This document shows positions 47,085 to 57,300 of a DNA stretch of 64,000 bases, in pieces (position 1 is the stretch's first letter; every line of letters starts with the position of its first letter). The DNA is from Ceratotherium simum simum. Taxonomy: Eukaryota > Chordata > Mammalia > Perissodactyla > Rhinocerotidae. Where the stretch lies: assembly GCF_000283155.1 (NCBI RefSeq), contig NW_004454159.1, positions 20,469,253 to 20,533,252 of the forward strand, read 5' to 3'. The position numbers and the translations under genes were made by a program. The notes beneath the pieces were generated by a model. The model was not told where the DNA came from. It worked only from the letters and a program-made list of their open reading frames with translations, and searched no databases.

Positions 47085-47530
47085 ACAAAATGATCTTCAC
47101 TGGCTTTCTTCCTTTGCCTCCCCACCCACCGATCCAGTGAGCCAGGCCTTATCCTGTCACATGCTCACACGTCCTTACAGATCTTGCTCTATCATTTATG
47201 TCCTTGGTTCCTGTAGGAACCATTATTTCCTACCTCTCACCAATTATCAAGTACAAGTCCCTTCTACTTATAAAACAGACCCTCTCGGGAATACGAGTCT
47301 CTTAGTTTCTTAAGCCCGAGATGTAGGAGCATCTTAGATTCTTCTCTATCTTTCACCTCCAAATCTAGTTAATCAGTAAATGCTCACTCTCTCTTCTCTC
47401 TCTCCATTCCTCCGGCCACTTCCTTAATTTGGGCCCTCATCATCTCTAATTAGGACCATGGCAATCATCTCTTACCAGTCTTCTTGCCTCTTCCGTTGCC
47501 CTTAAATCCGAACTCCACAGAACAGACAGA
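47085..47530 (+). repeat. Probable L2 fragment
   Basis: CTTAGATTCTTCTCTATCTTTC, CACCTCCAAATCTAGTTAATCAG and GGCCCTCATCATCTCTAATTAGG resemble a sense L2 region just upstream of its 3' end. The 47085-47270 part is less certain. Confidence 0.55.
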
Positions 47531-47560
47531 GAGAAGCGGGGGTTAGGCGGTTTCCTAAAG

Positions 47561-47770
47561 CAGCGGTTCTCAGCCTGTGTTCTGGGAGGGGGCCAGCAGC
47601 ATCAGCATCACTTGAGGGAACTTGTTAGAAATGCAGATTACCTAGCCTCACACCAGGCTTACTGCGGGGCAGGGGAAGGGGGGGGTGGGGGGGGCACAGG
47701 CGGGGTTCATCAATGTGTGTTTGACAAGCCCTCCAGATGATTCTGATAATCTAAAGTTTGTGTACCACTG
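47561..47770 (+). mobile_element. MER5A hAT MITE with expanded G-tract
   Basis: CAGCGGTTCTCAGCCTGTGT at the start, then CCAGCAGCATCAGCATCACTTG, GAACTTGTTAGAAATGCAGATT, CACACCAGGCTTACTG, a G-rich tract at 47665-47704, and TGTGTTTGACAAGCCCTCCAG, GATGATTCTGATAATC, AAAGTTTGTGTACCACTG. Ends at 47770. Flanking octamers TCCTAAAG (47553-47560) and TCCTCCAA (47771-47778) share 5 of 8 bases. The G-tract sits where MER5A normally has a short CTGGGGGTGGGG-like segment and is clearly lengthened. Confidence 0.93.
47665..47704 (+). repeat. G-rich tract, strong quadruplex pattern
   Basis: GGGG-CA-GGGG-AA-G8-T-G8 followed by CACAGGCGGGG. At least four G-runs of four or more with 1-2 base loops. Located inside the MER5A. 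Confidence 0.9.
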
Positions 47771-48189
47771 TCCTCCAATATAATCAAGGAGCTATTAACC
47801 AAAGAATGGGAAATGGGTGCTGGGAGGCAAAGCATGTCTACCAGAGGGTTCTAGTCTACCGTAAGCTCCCCAAGGACCTCGTTTTTAAAGTGTCGCATCT
47901 CTATGTGCTAGCCCATGACCGGGCATATGGTTTCTTGAACGATTTCCTGGATGTGCTCCCTGCTTGGCTATCACAGCAGCAGAATCCAGGTTAGTTTGTT
48001 TTCTGTCTTAGTTTTCTTCAGTGAGTTTTACTCTTGCTTGCGTGGAAGCAACACGCTATCACTTGGAGTTCTGAGAACAAATGACCTGCCGGCTGAGAGC
48101 TGAGTCACCTCCCTAAAGCTTTATGACAGCAGAAGTCCCTGGTCCCATGACCCCTGTGCCCCAAACTTCTGTGGCTCTGTCCCTTGTCT
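47771..48189. other. Unique spacer
   Basis: No repeat recognised. The 78-codon frame at 47758-47994 starts in the MER5A end and has no family resemblance. Confidence 0.4.
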
Positions 48190-48520
48190 CAGTTAATTCT
48201 GACCTCACTGGGTAGATGGCATTTGAGTGGGGCTTGAGGGTTAAGGAATTTGGTAATTTGGAGAATGAGGGGAAGGGTATTTCAGGCTGAAGGATCATTA
48301 TAAACAAAGACAAGAGGAATGAAATTACAAGACATGTTATGTGACCAACAAAAGTGGGACGGTATGGGCTGAGAAGAAGAAATGAGACTGAAAAAGTAGT
48401 TTGCAATCAGTCCTGAAGTACGAACTCCACTAAGGAGTTTATACTTTATTCCAGGGACCACGTAATGGATAATAAGAGTCATAGTGTTAGAAGTGTTTTA
48501 TCACATGGTTGTATCTCTGT
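48190..48520 (-). repeat. L2 LINE fragment (antisense)
   Basis: TGGCATTTGAGTGGGGCTTGAGG, GGGAAGGGTATTTCAGGCTG, ACAAAGACAAGAGG, AAGGAGTTTATACTTTATTCC and GTTTTATCACATGG follow the antisense L2 order. Confidence 0.75.
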
Positions 48521-49399
48521 GTAATTTTACTTCCTGGCCAAAGACACGGAAGGGCCTGTAATTGTGTCTAGGTAGATTCAGAGCTCAGTTGAATAAGGCT
48601 GATAGATCTACCCGACCTCTTGCCTGGGGAACTGAGGTAGCAGCTGCATATACATTAACACACCAGGAAACAGTAAGAGATCCACTTAGGCTGAGCTGCA
48701 GATGTCTGATTGTTCTTTCCTTGCTTTCTAAGGTGTTGACACTGGCTATCCAGGTGTGGGAATCTTTAGCAGTGACATATTAGCTCAGGGACATGGGAGC
48801 TGAAGACAGCCATGTGGTTGTGAAAAAGCACCTTAAATGAGTGCCGGTTCCTTCCTGAACACTATCTCCCCTCTGCCGCTGCTCATCTACCTTGACATCT
48901 CTTACTAAGGGAAGTATTTTCATCTTCCCGAGTGAGGATTGTGACTTACTAAAAAAAAACAACTGTTAGGTTCCTATTACATTACTGGTTTTGAACAGGC
49001 ACCAAGACATTTTCCAGCAGATGGGGAGCATTAACCTTCTTAAGTGGCTGCAAAGCTAACTATCCCTGTAGGTGATCAGTGTGATCCTCAGTCATTAGTT
49101 CAGCCTCTGGCTGCTTTGATTTCAGAGAGATAATCAAGAACGGAGTGAGGAAGCCACTGCAGAACTCGCCCAAGCCCACAGAGGAGCTTCACATGCCTGC
49201 CTCTGGTTAAAATGGATTTATTTGATCAGGTTAAAAGATTTGATGCCCAGCCCTGGCTTAAAAGTCTAAGACAAGGACTTAACAAGGAGGAGAAACAGGA
49301 GAAGGTGGTGTGAGTTTTTTTTTTTTTTTAAATTAGTCAAGTTTTTTTGTGGCTTAATTTCCCTTTGTTATATGTTGGGAGATTAAAGGAAGAAACGAG
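48521..49399. other. Unique sequence
   Basis: No family recognised. Homopolymer T at 49315-49329. Frames of 60-73 codons show no motif. Confidence 0.4.
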
Positions 49400-49865
49400 T
49401 CATCTTTTGCCTTCTACTGCAAGACATCTCTGCCTCGACTGGTAATAAAAAAAGAGCCGGATGGTGTGAAGCCCCAGAAACGCAGCTCCATCCCTCCCCG
49501 CAATTACTGTGTCTTATTGATAACTCGCAGCTCTATCCAGCAAATGCCATCTCTGGAACAAAGCCTGTCACAGATCAGACCGAATCCATTAAAAGGCTTT
49601 GATTAACATGTCCCTGGGGTGTGCTGTGGAAACTTTTTACGCCAAATGACAGCCTATTGCTGCTGCTTCGGAATTGTCCTCCTGAAATACTCTTGCGTTT
49701 TAATCTAGTGCACAGTTTAAATTAAAAAACGGCAATGACTTTGTGTGACCTAAATACGAGCCACCTCTATTCAGGGTGGGATTTATCAGCTGCTTGCAGA
49801 TGAAGTGTTCAGAGAAGCAACAATTAACCTTACTGTGTGGTGGCTAATATTAATTATATATATAT
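49400..49865. promoter_or_regulatory. Candidate conserved non-coding element
   Basis: Seen: about 460 repeat-free bases of balanced composition, with AATCCATTAAAAGGC, CTTTGATTAACATG, GTTTAAATTAAAAAACGG, AACAATTAACC and a terminal AATATTAATTATATATATA segment, that is, many TAAT/ATTA cores plus a CTTTGATTAAC that resembles a TCF/LEF or homeodomain site. It is also stop-rich in all frames. Inferred only: a developmental enhancer. This is the stretch I would test first for conservation. Confidence 0.3.
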
Positions 49866-50590
49866 TATACGTAGGTTGTGTGTATCATCTCTTGTTCTTT
49901 CTTCTGTTCTTAAATGTGGCCCAGAGAAAGGGTCATAGATAATGTGCTTAATTTAGTGGATACAAAGCTTTGTGTTGATCCTTAGTGGAAAACAAATTTG
50001 TTTGTTTGAGAGTACAATGACCACTGTTCTGGTGCGTTTTTATTGGTCTCTGACATGGGTGCTGTAATGAACTGCAGCCTTTTGAAGCTCAGTCTTCTAA
50101 CGGTGGAGTTGTTGGGGGCAGGGACCTATTACCACACAGACGTCCCACTTTCACCCCGGGGGGAATTCAGTCTTGATCAACCCTGTCTGTATGATGTGTG
50201 TGCGCCTGTGTGCGGGCACGCGTGTTTCTTTCTCGTTACCCCATACTCTCCTAAAATACAAGTGTTGAATGGTTACATTTCAAAACTGTCATGAACTACG
50301 TTATACAATAAAAAATGATTCTCTTAGTTGCCATAAGAAGACACTGAGAAAACTACGTGCAGAAGGACGGTGCCTACCCTACTGCTCCTCACAGTATTTT
50401 CAAGTCTCTGAAATTGGTGGAAGACAAAAAGTGCTTTTGTTGGCAAGAGTCTTAGAAATTAAACTTAAAAAGGAAAGGGTATCACTGAAAGGATGTAGCA
50501 GCACTGGGGGCCCCTATACTGCCCACCTAACTGTATAAAGATAGGCTTTTCTCTACCACTACCCCAGGAATTAAGTCAAACTCTCCTTTT
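49866..50590. other. Unique sequence
   Basis: No repeat recognised. The 83- and 89-codon plus frames at 50.0-50.5 kb overlap in different frames without motifs. The last 15 bases are the left target duplication of the next SINE. Confidence 0.4.
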
Positions 50591-50799
50591 CTTTCTTTGT
50601 ACCTCTCCCCTGCTACCAAAGTCCCAAGTACATAGTTGTATATTCTAGTTATAGGTCCTTTTAGTTCTTCTATGTGAGCTGCTGCCCCAGCATGGCTACT
50701 AACAGGTGAGTGGTGGGGTTCTGCAACCGAGAACCGAACCCCGGCCACCAAAGCGGTAAGAGCGCTGAACTTGAACCACTGGGTGATCAGGGCTGGCTC
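50591..50799 (-). repeat. ERE-type SINE, second subfamily, diverged
   Basis: CCAAAGTCCCAAGTACATAGTTGTATATTCTAG and the CTTCTATGTGAGCTGCTGCCCCAGCATGG body, ending in GGGCTGGCTC, identify the same subfamily as the element at 837-1052 but more diverged, with a degraded B box. A 15-bp duplication with one mismatch, TCAAACTCYCCTTTT, flanks it at 50576-50590 and 50800-50814. Confidence 0.9.
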
Positions 50800-50814
50800 T
50801 CAAACTCCCCTTTT

Positions 50815-51174
50815 AAGGCTCACATCTTACCACTGACTGGGAACCGATGGCACCTCCATCTTTCATCATATAGTAGTGCTATGTAGCTACAGAGAGAAAT
50901 CCAGGGTGAAGGAAATTTTTGATCACTTTTAAAAAAGGATTTTCTAATTAATTTGGGATACACAAAACTGTAATGGCCTGCTCTGTGCAGTAGTGAGCTC
51001 CTGGTCGTTGAAACAGGCTGGGTGATGTGCATCAAGTAAGAGTTGAGATGACATGATTTATGTGGCTGACAAGGTCTGATATTTAGAAAAGGAAGCTAAT
51101 TAGCTAAATTATGGATCAAAACGTTTGACATTTTCTTCTTGGGAATTGAAAATGTTTTTCCTTTGTTCCTTCAA
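50815..51174. other. Unique spacer
   Basis: Nothing recognised between the SINE and the next L2 tail. Confidence 0.4.
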
Positions 51175-51310
51175 AACTCACCAAAACTCTACCAAAACAT
51201 AAGCTTCCTGAAGGTATCTTAGTATTTTGTTCATTGCTGTATCCTCAGCTTCTAGAACAGTCCAAGCACCTAGTAAGCACCCACCAAATATCTGTTGAAT
51301 GAATGGATTA
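51175..51310 (+). repeat. L2 LINE 3' tail
   Basis: ACATAAGCTTCCTGAAGGTA, TGTTCATTGCTGTATCCTCAGC, CTAGAACAGTCCAAGCACC and ATATCTGTTGAATGAATGG are a typical sense L2 tail. Confidence 0.9.
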
Positions 51311-52311
51311 CTAGTTTATAATTCTTTTATTTGCATTGATTTCTCAGAAAAGAGCAGCTCATGACACATTATTACCAAAATGAGCAAACCATGGATATTC
51401 TTCACTCTAGGCTTATGGTATCACAGGGATGTTAGGCATCCTAGTCTCTCACAGTGTGTGTCTTATCCTGGCATCCTTGTTAACTCTGGACATCTGCTAG
51501 TAGATATTCATTCTGAGAGCAATAAATCTGGTTCTGACAAAAGTAGACCTTCAGCACTTCAAGGGCATCCAACAGTGAGCTCACCTACCATTGGGGAGCC
51601 CAGCACTTTATATTTAGTCTAGATTCTGTTCTGCACCTCTATTAATAGATAGTTTCTGGCAGCCTAGGATAAACTGGGGTCAAAGTATATTAGAATGGAT
51701 AGGATGGTGACTGGATCTTTCCAAGGGAGATCTTTCAGTCAGGTTGGTTTCTGACCTGGTTAACTCTGACTGACCTCCTCCCCACTGATCTGGAGTACCA
51801 TCTGCCCTCAAAAAGAAGGGCATCTGATATGAGCCAAGCATGGAACTAGCTTGGAAAAACTCTCCTTGGAAAAGAATGGAAAGGTAGATGTGGAGAAAAG
51901 GCCTATGCATTCATAAAACAGGCCATCATCTTCAATGCCATAACTTGTCCAGAAGCTCTAAGAATCTAAAATGTTTTATACTTGGCTTTGAAAATTTATT
52001 TCTCCCTTCCATGCCTACCCTTGGATCTGGTATTCTATTACCACTACTTCCTAGACAAGGAAGTGGTCCAAAAACATGAGAAAATTGAGCTCTACAAAAA
52101 CAAAGAACATTATTTAGTTTTCCTATAGGAAAAACTGAGGAAAACCCAAATGTTCCAAGTAGGGGATATTAAAAGCAAATGATTTTCTAGTAGTATAATC
52201 ACATACTAGATGACTATTGAAAAGGCAAATAATGAGAGAGGGAAATGTGTATGTGAAGAAGTGCTATGCAAAAAAATGTAAAACACAATCTAATATGAAA
52301 ACATGGGTTAC
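51311..52311. other. Unique sequence
   Basis: No repeat family or gene recognised; frames of up to 80 codons without motifs. Confidence 0.4.
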
Positions 52312-52412
52312 AACTATATATATATAATATATAGTTATATATATATAATGTATATATATGTGTATGTAATGTGTATATATGTGTATATATAATGTGTGTG
52401 TGTGTGTATGTA
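52312..52412. repeat. (TA)n/(TG)n compound microsatellite
   Basis: Starts with a nearly self-complementary AACTATATATATATA/ATATATAGTT segment (52312-52336), continues in TATATA/TGTATATA units and ends with TGTGTGTGTGTGTATG. The minus-strand 89-codon frame over it, rich in Tyr, Thr, His and Ile, is a repeat artefact. Confidence 0.92.
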
Positions 52413-52489
52413 TAAAAAGAAGGAAAAGGACATTGATAAACATCCCAGAAGTAAATTTTCATGGAAGTGGAGAAGTTCAACAAACATTA

Positions 52490-52680
52490 TTTCCCAGGAC
52501 CTTCCCAAATGTTCTCATGATGAGTTTATGCAGTAGGTATTAGCATCACCATCTTATACATAGAGATACTGACCTTCAGGAGGTCAAATAACATATTCAA
52601 GGAAACACTGGGAGGAAGAGACAAAGTGGGAATGCCAATGCAGATTTGTTTGATGCTGAAAACCAACTCTCTCCACTACA
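52490..52680 (-). repeat. MIR (antisense, diverged)
   Basis: GTTCTCATGATGAGTTTATG, AGTAGGTATTAGCATCACCATCTTA and CAGGAGGTCAAATAACATATTC fit antisense MIR. Confidence 0.65.
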
Positions 52681-53534
52681 ACAAAGAATTTAATGTTCAT
52701 TTGGTTATTTTTTGTAAAGTTACATAAAACTACAATGTCAAAACTGTAGTTTGATATAATTGATTCAAATATTAGTGGGTCGTGAGTTATCAGTCATGTC
52801 ACACTGAAATACTTGAGGCAAATAAAAAGTGGCGCTTATGAGTTTAATTTCCAATTGAGGAAAAGGAAGGATGTTAGCCAATGTGGTAGATAAAAATCTC
52901 TCTCAGGCAGTTACTTTTTTTCCACTTTGGTATAGAACGCAAGGGAATGAACTGTGCAAATGCATTTTCTGGTGCTCTTTGGGCTATGGGGCACAGGCTC
53001 ATCCTTGGGGGGGAGTAATACTAATAATTTAGATAGTGTTGCTAATGTGGTATTGAGAGGTGAACAAGCATGTGATCTTTCAATGCCTTCTTCTAAATAC
53101 TAGATCTATCCAATTTAGAAAATTCAACTTACAAGTCTATATATGCCCATAGGTATCCATTCCCATTGAGTCCCCCATCCATCTCTCCTTTTCTCCATGT
53201 CACTATTCTCGTAAAGTAAAATGTGTTTCTAACATCTTAACTTGAAATTTTTTCTGAATACTGACAGCATCTTTGGTCATGAAAATCCTCTCCTAACCTG
53301 TACGATACATCTAGCAGTTTCACACATTACTAACATGCACAAAACAATTTTATTTTCTAAGCAATGTATTAAGACAATGGCACTATTCTGCATATCCCAG
53401 GGAATCATAATTATTAATGTGCATTATATGACATTGACATTTGGTATAAGGCACATCCTGGGGTTGCTCTATACCTAGTCAGTTTGGTAGACCACTTAGC
53501 CTGAAAGGCTGGTGAGCTAATGAGAAAAGCTTGG
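52681..53534. other. Unique sequence
   Basis: No repeat recognised. The 78-codon frame at 53242 shows no motif. Confidence 0.4.
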
Positions 53535-53690
53535 GCATTGAGGGTCAGCTCTTGGTTTTGATCCTGTGCAAGTTACCAAATTTTTCAGAACCTAATTTTC
53601 CTCAGGTGTAAAATGGGAATAACATCTGCCTTCTGAGGATTAGAAATCTGTAACATGTATGTGAAGGATTTGGGATAATACATTCTACCT
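53535..53690 (+). repeat. MIR fragment
   Basis: TGTGCAAGTTACCAAATTTTTC, CTAATTTTCCTCAGGTGTAAAATGGG and TTCTGAGGATTAGAAATCTG match sense MIR. Confidence 0.75.
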
Positions 53691-53723
53691 ATTATCCATA
53701 AGTAACATTAGTATAGCCTAATT

Positions 53724-53899
53724 CAGTGGTTCTCAAAGTGTGATCCCCAGACCAGAAGCATCAGCATCACATGTTAAGAAGGCAAATTCTTGGGCCCCAA
53801 CCCAAAACTACTGACTCCACTTGGGGTAGAGCTCAGCAATCTGTGTTTTGACAAGCCCTCCAGGGGATTCTGAAGCTTGCTGAAGTTTGAGAACTACTG
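53724..53899 (+). mobile_element. MER5A hAT MITE
   Basis: Complete element: CAGTGGTTCTCAAAGTGTG, CCAGAAGCATCAGCATCACATG, GGGCCCCAACCCAAAACTACTG, CAGCAATCTGTGTTTTGACAAG, CCCTCCAGGGGATTCTG, AAGTTTGAGAACTACTG. Terminal inverted repeats CAGTGGTTCTCAAA / TTTGAGAACTACTG are well kept. The 8-bp duplication is not convincing (4 of 8). Confidence 0.95.
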
Positions 53900-53909
53900 G
53901 GCAAAGCGT

Positions 53910-54040
53910 TTAAGTGTGGAGACCTCATCTGGAAAATGGGGAAAAAATACACCTGTCTCATAGGGTACTTAGTTTTAAAGAGCTTATCACAGCATTTGGC
54001 ACTTAATATAAACTTGATAAATGTCATTATTATTACATCT
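53910..54040 (+). repeat. MIR 3' half
   Basis: GACCTCATCTGGAAAATGGG, CTGTCTCATAGGGTACTTAG, CACAGCATTTGGCACTTAAT and TTGATAAATGTCATTATTAT fit sense MIR. It follows the MER5A directly but repeats the AAAATGGG region already present at 53535-53690, so the two are separate MIR copies rather than one split copy. Confidence 0.8.
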
Positions 54041-54099
54041 GAGAGACAGAGTTTATATGCTGGAAAGAATATTTGAGTCAAATGTCCTTAGGTAGGCAA

Positions 54100-54310
54100 A
54101 ATACAGTAGCTGTTATGTGCATGGGTTTTGGATTGAGACAACTGTGTTCAAATCTCAACTCTGCCACATAGAAACCATTGGTCTTGGGAAAGTCTCCTCA
54201 CCATGCTAGGTCTCAGTGTCCTTATCTGTGAAATGGGAATAGTAATAGTATCTACTTCAAGTAATTGTGATGGCACGTGCTTGGTAGGGTGTCTTAGATG
54301 AAAATGTTAG
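54100..54310 (+). repeat. MIR SINE
   Basis: CATGGGTTTTGGATTGAGAC, TTCAAATCTCAACTCTGCCAC, CTTGGGAAAGTCTCCTCACC, TTATCTGTGAAATGGGAATAG and GTAATTGTGATGGCACG keep MIR order. Confidence 0.88.
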
Positions 54311-57300
54311 TTGTTAAGAATTATTCTTCAAATAAAAATCATTTAACTGAATGACAAATGCTCTCACCCAATGATTTTTATGCCTTAAAATTGTCATGGT
54401 CAATTATCCTATCAGAGATTCTTGCTTACTGTTGAAGCTTCAATACATTTCCATAACATTTATTTTTTTAAGCTTTAGGAGCACAAAATATCCCATGACT
54501 TTCAATGAGCTTAATCAGTGCATTTAATTTGACGTTCCATTTGAAAAATAATACTAGTGCCTCTGACAGCTCCTCGGAAATAGGTATAACCAGCAGCTGC
54601 CATGCTATAGGAGAGAGTTACTCTACTGCCCATCTCTTGATGAAGGGCAACTCAGGGTAACACTAACATGGTTATATTTAGTGCAAGGCTGTACTCAGTT
54701 TCACACTGTCAGATGAGGCTTTGTTCTTGAAGACTGAGATCCCTTAGGTAGGCTGGAAAACCATTCACAAAAGGCCTGAATAGAGGATGTGCATGCTTAA
54801 CAAACCAGCTTTCTATGCTAGTCTCCATTACCTTCTTTCAGCAGGTGTAAGCTTTATGCCCGATATTCCTTTCCATTGTAGACGCTTGGCTCTAAGCCTT
54901 CTTTGTTCCCACCCAGATGCCAGCTTCTAGTTAACTATTCTTTTTTTTTCTTTTTTAAGCTACCTACCATCTGGAGGAAAACTGATTGGGGCTAGGGTCA
55001 TTTCTGTACCTTTTAAAATTGCCATGTAGGTAAAAGGATTTGTTAAACCCATGAATGACCCTTCTCAAATCTCAGAGGCCCTTCAGATTGAAAAAGGGTT
55101 CCTTCTCGAAGAAGCCGAGTCAAGCAGAGGTAGCAACAGAGACAAAGAGGAGCATGCTCAAGCTACAAAATGGGTTGAGAAATATAGATGTGCCCAATTA
55201 TAATTCAAACAAAAACAAGTGAGAAACTGTAGTCAGTGAGGCACTCTTGGCGGAGCATCTGGGCTTTGCATGCATGCATGCATAATTAAGCTTCAGGCAG
55301 CTGCAGGCTTCTACAGTGCAACAGGGCGGGCAGGATATCATAATACACAGTAGGTTGCATATCAATGGAACTCTTTTTAAATTCACGTGAAGCCTAAGAT
55401 AAAAAGACATCAGCAAAAATTAAACAGCATTCAAAGTCAGTGAACAGTGATACAGGCCACCAGGAAAACAATGGAAATTGACCTGGTTTCCCCACATTGT
55501 TCTGGTTCCTCCCCAGAAATAGATTAGAGCAACAGTGCTGACTTTGTTTTAAAATACACACGCTCATTAGATCAAAGGGATCAATGTACCTTTAAGCAAC
55601 TTGCAAGGCATCACAGGAAGAGCAGAATGGTCTGCTTTATTTTGAAAGACAACGGAGAAAATCACACACATGCATCGGAGCATTGCGATATGCAGATGGT
55701 TAACTTTCAGGAGAATTAAACATTCATGGAAGATAAAAATCTCTCTCATTATATTTTTAATGTATATATGGGTTTGGGCTCAATGCCTTCTGTGTTCACA
55801 TAATAGACAGACTCTGTTCTCTGTACACACAGTGCTGTGCACAAGGATGGCTCAGATGGCATCTTGTGATGTCACCTTGGCCCCGGCCTGGGCCCGTCAG
55901 GCCCTCCACAGCTGGGCTGCCCGGTGGTAGCCAGTTACATCATCAAGAGAACTTTGCCATCACTTTATTTTTATTTCCTTGGATGCACAGTCTATGGCCA
56001 AAGACCCTCAGCTGTGTTTTGTTTACTAATTGCCCCAAGCCTTCATTAAATCCGAAGTGCCAGGGCCGCAGGAAATCTTTCAGGCCCCTGACAGGTAGAG
56101 GGAGGTCTCTGCGGTACCTGGACAGGCAGTACGGTCACATTTGCTTTCTTACTAACCCAGGTGCAACGTTATACTTTCCAATTTTTTGTTGTTTTTTTGC
56201 ATACTTTTGACAGGGAATCAAAGAGGTTTCTCGGAGACTTTTAATCTGATTAGCCACACAGGGGTAACAGCCGCGAGGGCTGAGATGCTACCGGACAAGG
56301 AGGCATTGTGGAGAGAGCCGATTTGCCGTCTCAGAAACTCCACACCCTGCTCCCTTGTCTTCTCCCAGCACACTCCCAGCCTTGCCCTCTCCCCACCCGG
56401 TATGCCAGCTCACACAGAAAACAAGATTCAAAGAGGTGATTTTGTTTAGGAAGAAAGATGAAAAAGATGGATTTGCTCTTCACAGGCTGCTGAAATGAAG
56501 AATTTATTAGTCATAGATCAGTGAAATGTATGAAAGGTACACCTGCTTCTAGGAGGGCATTAAGAAGGTAGGGAAAAGAAATATTCCTCTGGATTTCAAT
56601 TTGATTTTGCATGGAGTTAATGTTAATCCAGTTAGAAAACTGACTCGACCTACTCCATTGATTGGAGTTGTCTAGTCTTACACCATGTCACTATATTGCC
56701 TTTGCTTCTCTGCGCATTCTTTTTTCCCATACCGGAAGACCATATCCTCTATAGAAGATGGGTAATTAAAGCTTGGCTAAGGCAGAATAGTGGGGGCACT
56801 TTGTGGCTGGCATTCAGGTCGTTGTATTTGTATGGGAGGTAGTTATTTGAGCAGTTCCCCTGTGATGTACTGGTCTCCTGCTTTTTTGTTTTTCAGTCAT
56901 TACTACTGTCCTCAAATAAATTCCATCTTATCTCCAAATTAGATTTAAAAACATTTGTTTTCTAGGTGTTTTGCGGCCATGTTTTAAACGCATAAATGTA
57001 CTTACATTTCTGGATGCCAAAATAGAAATAGATGTGACACTCGGGAATCAGATCCAACTCCCTCTTTCCCTCCTGTCTGGGAACTGTGCTTGCAATAAAA
57101 AGGAATATTTCCGTGATGAGAACTTTTGTTTTTTTCTTTTAAATATCCTACAAAGCCCTGATTTAAACAGGACCCCAAATTCTTCTTCCAGTGAGTTGAA
57201 CAGGGCAATAATAGAGATGTGAGGGATTTAAGGGAGGACTGGAAAATCAGCCCCTTTGCCTCCAGTGTCCCCAGGCGCTACACTGAGTCAGCATCGTCAG

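Noticed and set aside
52214..52483. 89-codon Tyr/Thr/His-rich minus frame
   Set aside because: It is the translation of the TA/TG microsatellite.
53535..54040. One MIR split by MER5A insertion
   Set aside because: Both sides contain the same AAAATGGG region of MIR, so they are two copies.
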